DNA of 64,000 bases from contig JAWNZC010000091.1 of assembly GCA_035771165.1 (NCBI GenBank), positions 828,501 to 892,500 of the forward strand, written 5' to 3'. Of this stretch, positions 57,346 through 64,000 are shown in pieces. A model generated the notes under the pieces. That model worked only from the letters and a program-made list of their open reading frames with translations, made no database searches and had not been told where the DNA came from. Each line of letters begins with the position of its first letter. The first letter of the stretch is position 1. The DNA is from Paragorgia papillata (lineage: Eukaryota; Cnidaria; Anthozoa; Scleralcyonacea; Coralliidae). A program made the position numbers and the translations under genes.

Positions 57346-58660
57346 TACTTCATATCAAGATTCATCTGGCATTAGGCAGAGTAAAACAACAAGGGACGTG
57401 GTTGGGGCAATCTAGGTGCTACTGTACATGTAGGAAAGTTTTACAGTAACCATCTTGTCTAGACTCTGGCATTAGCTACAATACATGTAGTGAGAGTTTA
57501 CAAGAAGTAGCCAGTGGTCTTGGTACAGGGTCATATGGGTTGATCATTTCATGCATTGGCCAAATGTTATTAGAATTATTATTCAATGTCATATGATCTT
57601 ATAATATTTGATCAGCATTTTATTCATATTATTCTGGTGTACATGTATATTTAGGAAGCGAAGGGACTGTTATTATGGAGAAAGTTTTATTGCTTCCAGT
57701 GATAAAGTTGATGCACATGTACAAGAGGTGTACAAGACCACAAAAAGAAACAAGGTTTATTTCAGTTTTATTTTTTTTAATAATATTAAATGATGTTATA
57801 AGTAGTTGTCTGTGCTTTGTTGTTGATATGTACTGTATATAAATGTATTATCGTAGTTGTTGTGCATTAGTAATGTGTGAGTGTTTGAGTGAGTGAGTGA
57901 GTGAGTGAGTCAGTGAATGCAAGCAAGCTAGCATGGCTGCATGAATGACTGAGACTACTAAGTATACTGTCTGTAAATGATCGAGAAAACAAATATGTAT
58001 TATTAGACTGCAATATTAATCCATTTACATTAAGGAACCTGTTGAAAAGTCAATGTGTGGTGATGCCAGTTGGAAAGCTGCTAGAAATACTGGAAAAAAG
58101 AAAAAAAATCTGGATGAGACTGGTCTGGAGATTCTTGGTTGTCGGCACAGCATTGCACAACAAGCAGTTAACATGTATCAAGGAGAAATTTATGGCTATG
58201 CTCATTATCTTCAAAAGATTTATCTTGGAATGAAGAATGTGGATTTCATCTGGTATGACGTTATTTGTCAGTACTGGCCTTGGCTAACTAAGCATGACCC
58301 CATGCTATCAGAAAAAATGAAGCCTGCACTATCAGTTATGCATGCAAAGGCTCATTCATGGCCTTGTCAGGTGAGTACAGTAGTTAAGGTTTCACATTAG
58401 CCAGACATCATGAGCAGGACTAGTGTTTATAATGCTCATCGTACACGATAATTAGCACCCATTATTTATCTACCCATTGTCTTGCCATACATCCAAGATG
58501 ATGGCTAACTATAATGAAACCTACAAGCATAAATTAGTTAAACGCAACTGATTTACAGTATCTACTTTATAAGTTAACACATTGTATAGTATATTGCTGT
58601 ACAATGTATTCCTATGATGTACTGTCAAGTACATTTTGTGTTTAAAAAGAGAGAAAATGT

Positions 58661-58978
58661 CAGGAGGTCTTCCCTTGATGAGTAAAATCATCTGGCGTTA
58701 AGCCCTAATCAAACGAGAACGCAAGTCATCGCAAGTTGGCAGTCACGCTATCTCAGCCAGCCCCTCTGAATAATTTCCCGAAAATATTATGTACGGTGAC
58801 AAAATTAAAACTTGTTTAAAACACTCATGAAACCTTTATTTTGTTAATTTGGGTGTTCGAATGACCGCCACAGAAATTTGTGACTGCCAACTTGCGATGA
58901 CTTGCGTTCTCGTTTGATTAGGGCTTTAGACAGTAAAAAATAAAAGTGCCAAATGGCACTGATGGAATGAAAGGGTTA
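58661..58978. mobile_element. TTAACmCTTT-family element split by a MITE
   Basis: Left part CAGGAGGTCTTCCCTTGATG to CATCTGGCG-TTA, right part TTA-GACAGTAAAAAATAAAAGT to AAAGGGTTAA. The parts join into the same order as the intact copies at 18.1 and 45.1 kb. Confidence 0.75.
58701..58925. mobile_element. 225-bp MITE with 46-bp TIRs and TTA duplication
   Basis: AGCCCTAATCAAACGAGAAC... returns inverted to GGGCT at 58925. TTA flanks both sides (58698-58700, 58926-58928), as for PIF/Harbinger elements. Non-coding centre. Confidence 0.9.
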
Positions 58979-61275
58979 ACTAACTTATGTAGAGTGAAAA
59001 AATCGTGTGACAACAACTACCAAAAACAAATGGTAATGAATAAAATGTCTCTGGCTAATTTTAATGGTTTTAACGTAAATTTTGTTTTCTTATTGTGTAG
59101 ATATTGTGGGGTGGTCGTTGGCAGGATTTGGCGTGTGCAACAACAGGTGAAGAGGTTGAGCAAGTGAACAGCCACTTTTCACGGCTTGGAAACAGCACAA
59201 AGCATATGCTGCCAGAAGGTGCGAAATATTGCTGATATTTTTTGTATTGTGTAATTGTGCCTTAATTTTTCTACGATATGTTTTGGTTGGTTGCATTTTA
59301 TTTTAGGAAGGGATGAACTGTTAACAGAACATGCCTTATCATGGAACAGATGGAAAATCACTTGCATGCCTGTAATATTATCCAAACGATATATTAAGGT
59401 ACATGTATATGTTGTGTACTGTATATAAGTTGGAACAAGGAATAATGTCTAAATTAATATTAAGATAAACATTTGTTTGCAGCAGGATCTCTGTTGGGTA
59501 AAAGCTATCACGACTTACCCGAAAGATTTAAGGCTTGATTCGGGTTAGTTTAGTTAAATAGTGATGTCTTTATTTTTTATATTTTAGGCCAAAAAAGATG
59601 CTACTTCAGCGCGAAGTAAAATTTCTCAGTTAATTATTGATCTGAACATTGAGAACTATTGTCCAGGCGAATGGATAGAGGAGATTAGAAGTGTGGCTAA
59701 AGGTATGTGCTACGTGTTATATATCATGAATTATATAAAAAAAAATTCGAATTAAAATAAAATACATTACATGTCCGAATTTGTAAAAACGCCGAATGCT
59801 TCGGCCTAAAATTAAAAAAGAAGATTTATGGATACATTACGTTTATTATTTATTACGGTTACAGCCTTATAACTCAATATAAAGTGCAATATAACAATAA
59901 ACGTGGTGTGGTATATTCACAAACTTTTCTTATATTTTACTATTATCGACATTAAAACTTCAAAGAATGAATTAAGTAATCTTATTTAAATGTTATAGAG
60001 GAACAACTGAATCGAAAAAAAAAATCTGTTTTATCCGACAACGAAGAAACATTTTTAGCAAACTCTGTTTTTGTGGGAAACAATTCAGACAATCCGCTAG
60101 TAAGCAGTGCTATTAAAATGTTCCCGACGTATTACAAGAAAATTACTTCATCCGATATCACGGTGATGATTGGGAACTTACAACAGAAGCACGCGGAAAA
60201 CTGGTCAGGTGTTTTGTTGGAAGGTGAACAATCGTTAACGGTGAAGATAGAGCAGACTATGGAACGAAACATGGAAAGTTCCTATTACGAGCTTGCCCAG
60301 TTGGTTGCTAATATAAACAAACTGGCGGGTAAATAATCTATAATATATGTATATAAACATGTGTAGAATTTGTCTCGATAACTTGTCGACTATTGTTGTT
60401 TATTGTATTGTGTGTATGTACAGTATGTGTGTATATGTATGTATATGTATGTATGTACTAAATACATGTATATATTTGGGTTGAGGTTCAAACGTAAAGT
60501 CGTGTATATTCTATAATAGTTATCTAACTGTTCGTTTTAGATTCGTCGAAGCAGAGACGTCGTTTGCGCACGAAGATAACGTCTTGTAAAGCTAATTTAA
60601 TATCTGCCTGCGCTGCTTACAATATTTTTAAACCAAGTGCCTGTATCAACGCTGATGACGTACAATCTGGCCGATTTGCATGGATTACGGAGGACGCTGT
60701 TGAAAAAGGTAGTAAATGCATGTTTTTAGTCTGCCTGCACGCATTGTTTTCCTTTCTCAATCTAGCCGACTATAGCTCTTACAAAAACAGCTGCACAGCG
60801 CGAAGCTGAAATAGATTTATCTCGTCTTTTATAGGACCTCCTATTCGTACTAAAAAGAAAGTGTGCGAACAGGAGAATGATTGCATACGGCACGAGGAAG
60901 AAATTTCTCTGATTGAGAAAGAAATGCGGAATTTCTTGGTTTACTATAAGGACGGTGTTCTTCCAAAACTTAAAGAAAATGCAGCTGCACTAACTAATAT
61001 GCTGTCAAATGGTTTGTTAAATGCATTATGTTTTGCATTTTGTGCATGTATGTTTGACGTTACTGCAGTACATATAATTTACAGCAGCTGTATGAACATT
61101 ACTTATTTTGTTTGGTTATTGTCTTGCTAGATAGTAATAGTGACACTCATGCGAATGCAGCAAGAGACCAGGTAAAGACAATATATAGAAAACACCAAAT
61201 GCACGTTAAGGGAAAATATATTCAGTCCATTAAATGTCACTTTACTTGACTATTTTTCTATTCATATTTGTGTAG

Positions 61276-62209
61276 GGAAAATATTGTACCGACTCTGTAG
61301 AAGAAACTGTACTGCAAGGCAGGTTAGCCTTGTGCAAACGTGGTATTGACTTTGCCATGCAGCAACTGCAGTTTGGTGTGGAAGTGTTTACGAAGACTTT
61401 TACTAACAACTTCTCAGATGTCTTAGAATTCATCAGGAACTTTGACGTGGACGAAAGTGACGACGACGAGTCCAGTGAGGAAGAATGTAGTGATAACGAG
61501 GATCCAAGAAATAATGATGAAACGCTTCAAGAACATGAGCACTCGACACATTACTCGTCGCTTGTAATTAACCCAGAGAAAGATAAAAATGGTTGCTTTG
61601 TATGGAAGCTTCCGTTTGAAGCTAGCCAAGGAAACGTTGATCGACAAAACGGAAGCAGTACATGTACCATAATAGCGCTTATGATTGGTCATGCTGTGTT
61701 GACCAAATGTGTATCGCTTCCAACTGATGCTCCTTTACCTGCTATCTGGATCACTCTTTTAGTACAGTGTATGAAATCGGGAAATGGAATATACAATCAC
61801 CTCAAGCCAAGCTTGCCGTCTCAATTTTTATCTGTTGCCGAGGCATGTACTGTTTTGGCTGGAACCATTGAATTTTTAGCAGAGGAGCCTTTACCCATTC
61901 ACCTTGTGGATAGCTACCGACCATCGATGATTGCCACACAAGTTGGAACGTCTAACACGCGAGGGCCACAATAAACTTGCTGCTTTAATAATTGATGGAC
62001 GTACTTCCATATTTATTATAATTCCTCCTCGTATTGTTTATGTTGATTCTAATTGTCATATACCTCATGGTCCAATTATTATTAGTGGTGATTGTCAATC
62101 AATGCATACATTTTGTTTGTCTGTGTGGGATGCTAGCAATTTTCTTCACGAAATGCATGGAAATTTAGTCGTTGTTAGAGAACCTAGTGAGACGCTTGTT
62201 GAAGAGTAA
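61276..62209 (+). pseudogene. C-terminal peptidase-like domain of KDZ copy 1
   Basis: This last exon is in frame with the upstream KDZ exons through the short exon 61131-61171. It reads LCKRGIDFAMQQLQFGVEVF, a long acidic stretch, WKLPFEASQGNVDRQNGSST-C-TIIALMIGHAV, LPAIWITLLVQCMKSGNGIY, FLSVAEACTVLAG, LPIHLVDSYRPSMIATQ, then after a one-base shift LERLTREGHNKLAALIIDGR, IVYVDSNCHIPHGPIIIS and VVVREPSETLVEE. The Cys in N-G-S-S-x-C is conserved with copy 2; the later D-S-x-C-H gives a candidate acid/His. The order Cys before His rules out the Ulp1 (C48) layout. Papain- or OTU-like activity is inference. Confidence 0.7.
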
Positions 62210-62219
62210 ATACATTTGT

Positions 62220-62705
62220 ACAAAAAAATTGTGTTTTGTAAGTATAACTTATTTTAAATTGATAGTTTATGAATCGGAAGAAAATATAGATTTTTGCAGC
62301 ATTGAAAATGTAAATTATTGAAAATCTTAGGATGGTAAACTGCCTAGATTTTATAGAACGAAGAACTTAATTGTACGTTAAACCAAAATATCTCAGCTCA
62401 GTCGTCGCAAATCACTATAGTGGAAGACCTTGGGCTCGAAACGTCAGTTTTTTGCTTTCCAAAATCTCAGCAGTTTGCCACCTTACAGATTCTCTGCACA
62501 TCATAGTCCATTGTGTACGCAGCAGCCAGCAGTTTACGAAAATATTGTTTTCACGACGTTACTATTGTGAGAAAACTCCAAAGATTCGGCAGTTCAGTAA
62601 TGAAAACACTCGAACAGTTAAAAACGATGTATTTGAAAACGTTGGAAAAACCAAGTTAGTTTATATTTACAGTGGTGCTACTGTGGTACATGAGCTACTG
62701 ACAAA
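62220..62705. other. non-coding, with decayed Penelope-type string
   Basis: GACCTTGGGCTCGAAACGTCA near 62424 is a further degenerate relative of the hammerhead-like sequence. The frame at 62371-62745 has no recognisable content. Confidence 0.4.
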
Positions 62706-62708
62706 GGA

Positions 62709-62903
62709 TAAACCGAAAATAAACATATTGCAATTAAAAATATGAGCTAAAACAAGACAATAAATCAACGTGATATTTCGACTTTATTGCAAAGTCGTCA
62801 GACCAAGTGACTAGAATCTGGACTTTGCAATTCTGGACTTTCATTCGTTGTCTTGTTTTAGCTCGTATTTTAAGCTTCAAGATGTTTATTTTCGGTTTAT
62901 GCT
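62709..62903. mobile_element. foldback element with hammerhead-like motif
   Basis: GATAAACCGAAAATAAACAT at the left and the inverse at the right form arms of about 55 bp, including GAGCTAAAACAAGACAA. The minus strand at 62801-62772 reads CTGACGA, CTTT/AAAG stem, TC, GAAA, TATC. Confidence 0.65.
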
Positions 62904-62957
62904 TTGTCTTGTATTTCTCAAATTGTCGGCTGGGGATGGGGTTTTTATGAGCTATAG

Positions 62958-63198
62958 GCCATTTTCAAAATCACATGATATGGTTCATACATATATTATG
63001 CTGGAAGGACAAAATGTTTAATATGGCATCGTGCAATCTAGGTGAAAAAAGCATTGTAGGATCAGTTTATCATGTTTTGCCATTACAGCTGTTGTTCACT
63101 CAAATCCTGAAGCACTTTTCCCCGATATCGACGGCATTATAGAATTTTGTCCTTCCTGCATAATATATGTATGAACCATATGTGATTTTGAAAATGGC
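62958..63198. mobile_element. 241-bp MITE with ~55-bp TIRs
   Basis: GCCATTTTCAAAATCACATG at the left and its inverse ending AAAATGGC at 63198 bound the element; arms extend through GGAAGGACAAAAT. Confidence 0.85.
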
Positions 63199-63204
63199 AT
63201 ATTG

Positions 63205-63271
63205 TTTAGCATTACCTTGGTTAGATCGGGGATCATGTCCCGAGGTGGGTTCGATTCCCACATAATGCTTT
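63205..63271 (+). repeat. tRNA-like segment with short D arm
   Basis: A T arm GTGGG-TTCGATT-CCCAC, an acceptor pair GCATTA/TAATGC and an anticodon-like hairpin TCGGG-GATCATGT-CCCGA (CAT in the loop) can be drawn, but the D arm is too short. A tRNA-derived repeat or pseudogene is more likely than a working tRNA-Met. Confidence 0.4.
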
Positions 63272-63465
63272 TAAATTTCAAAATGATGTAAACGTTGCCC
63301 TAGTAACCTTATATCGAATTGACTTGTCTGCGTACTTTTGGTGAGTACTCGAAATGGGTGATTCATTGAATTTAGGTAATGTATACGTATTCCTTTGTAA
63401 GATCAGGAGAGGTTCATTTTTAGGAAAAAGGCGCATTTTAAGGGGGTATGTATATGCATGCCTGG

Positions 63466-64000
63466 GCATTATAGCGCATGTGACACCCCTAAACTGAAAA
63501 AAACCCCACTATTTTGATACGATACTACATGCCATGACGTAAAAATGTTATACGAAATTTCAGACGGAAATATTATTCGCAACATATTACTTTTGAATTT
63601 CATATTCTCAATAATACATGCTGTCATGGCATTATATGGTGTTACACCCCTAAACCAAAGATGACCCTCCTTTTACTGCGCGTAGTTAGATTTGACAAAT
63701 TTAACTGAAATTTTGATATGATACTACATTCTATGATTAAAAATGATATACAAAGTTTCAGACGGAAATATTATTCGCAACATATTATACTTTTGAATCT
63801 CATATTCTCAATAATACATGCTGTCAGGGTGATATAGTGTTACACCCGTAAACCAAAGATGACCATATTTTTACTGCGCGTAGTTAGATTTGACAAATTT
63901 AACTGAAATTTTGAGATGATACTACATTCTATGATTAAAAATGATTTACAACGTTTCAGACGGAAATATTATTCGCAACATATTATACTTTTGAATCTCA
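63466..64000. repeat. 198-bp tandem satellite, continues past the window
   Basis: CAGACGGAAATATTATTCGC occurs at 63561, 63759 and 63957, a period of 198 bp. The first unit is the most diverged. The array is cut by the window end. Confidence 0.9.

Larger units (their letters stand above)
53849..62209 (+). pseudogene. KDZ (Kyakuja-Dileera-Zisupton) transposase fused to a peptidase-like domain, copy 1
   Basis: Fifteen exons: 53849-54088, 54176-54301, 55208-55577, 56338-56582, 56878-57056, 57655-57754, 58035-58371, 59101-59218, 59307-59398, 59588-59702, 59999-60328, 60541-60708, 60835-61011, 61131-61171 and 61276-62209. Exon 3 has the CxC cysteine cluster of KDZ proteins (KNCSKCNSELGILKCLQCCG, then CSSCDLKIH). 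Exon 5 has WMECPTCS and the first acid in HVDGNMKLYRF; exon 7 has GCRHSIAQQAVNMYQGEIYG and the second in IWYDVICQYWPWL; exon 8 has the third in TTGEEVEQVNSHFSRLGNST. The last exon is the peptidase-like domain. Defects: frameshifts near 53975 and 55517 in T-runs, an in-frame TGA at 56403-56405, and a shift near 61943. KDZ enzymes cut and rejoin DNA ends; the class is named from motifs. No terminal repeats were found. Confidence 0.85.

Noticed and set aside
61276..62209. Ulp1/C48 peptidase
   Set aside because: The candidate Cys comes before the His/Asp segment, opposite to the C48 order.

Overview
The window looks like a repeat-dense, AT-rich stretch of an invertebrate nuclear genome. The mix of families (CR1/Jockey-like LINEs, a DIRS element, Penelope-like pieces, a Ty3-type gag, hAT-like, Tc1-like, Harbinger-like and TTAA-target DNA transposons, and KDZ transposons) and short spliced exons with GT/AG borders resemble cnidarian genomes I know, but the species is inference. 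I found no host gene I can defend with confidence; nearly all recognisable coding sequence belongs to mobile elements.

Region by region. 0-9.1 kb: a Ty3-type gag fragment, two TIR elements, a 5'-truncated LINE, and a minus-strand DIRS element (gag, RT, tyrosine recombinase) interrupted by DNA that carries an MBD-like reading frame. 9.1-15.5 kb: one minus-strand LINE (ORF1, endonuclease, RT) split by a 1,880-bp palindromic composite that duplicated a TA. 15.5-26.2 kb: mostly non-coding, with a 113-bp tandem triplet, hairpins, a 608-bp hAT-like element, a Ser/Pro-repeat reading frame, a 926-bp foldback element and Penelope debris. 26.2-34.5 kb: a decayed KDZ transposon on the minus strand that lacks its catalytic exons, itself hit by Penelope and by a 1,527-bp hAT-like element with an 8-bp target duplication. 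34.5-38.3 kb: small elements. 38.36-52.20 kb: a 13.8-kb transposon with ~30-bp near-perfect terminal inverted repeats and a 9-bp target duplication. It carries an EXO1/XPG-family nuclease, a HIRAN-domain protein and, convergent to them, an eight-exon candidate transposase; a 3.3-kb TTAA-flanked element and within it a 296-bp element are nested inside. 53.8-62.2 kb: a second KDZ gene on the plus strand with all catalytic exons, running by conserved splice sites into a C-terminal domain with a Cys-then-His peptidase-like pattern. 62.7-64 kb: foldbacks, a tRNA-like piece and a 198-bp satellite that runs off the window.

The most interesting systems are (1) the 13.8-kb element, which combines a nuclease with intact acidic active-site residues, a DNA-end-binding type domain and a transposase; (2) the KDZ transposase joined to a peptidase-like domain, seen twice independently; (3) the palindrome-in-LINE composite; and (4) several short hammerhead-like motifs with compensating stem changes. 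Most coding frames carry one to four frameshifts or stops, so they are recent relics or, for the homopolymer cases, possibly assembly errors.
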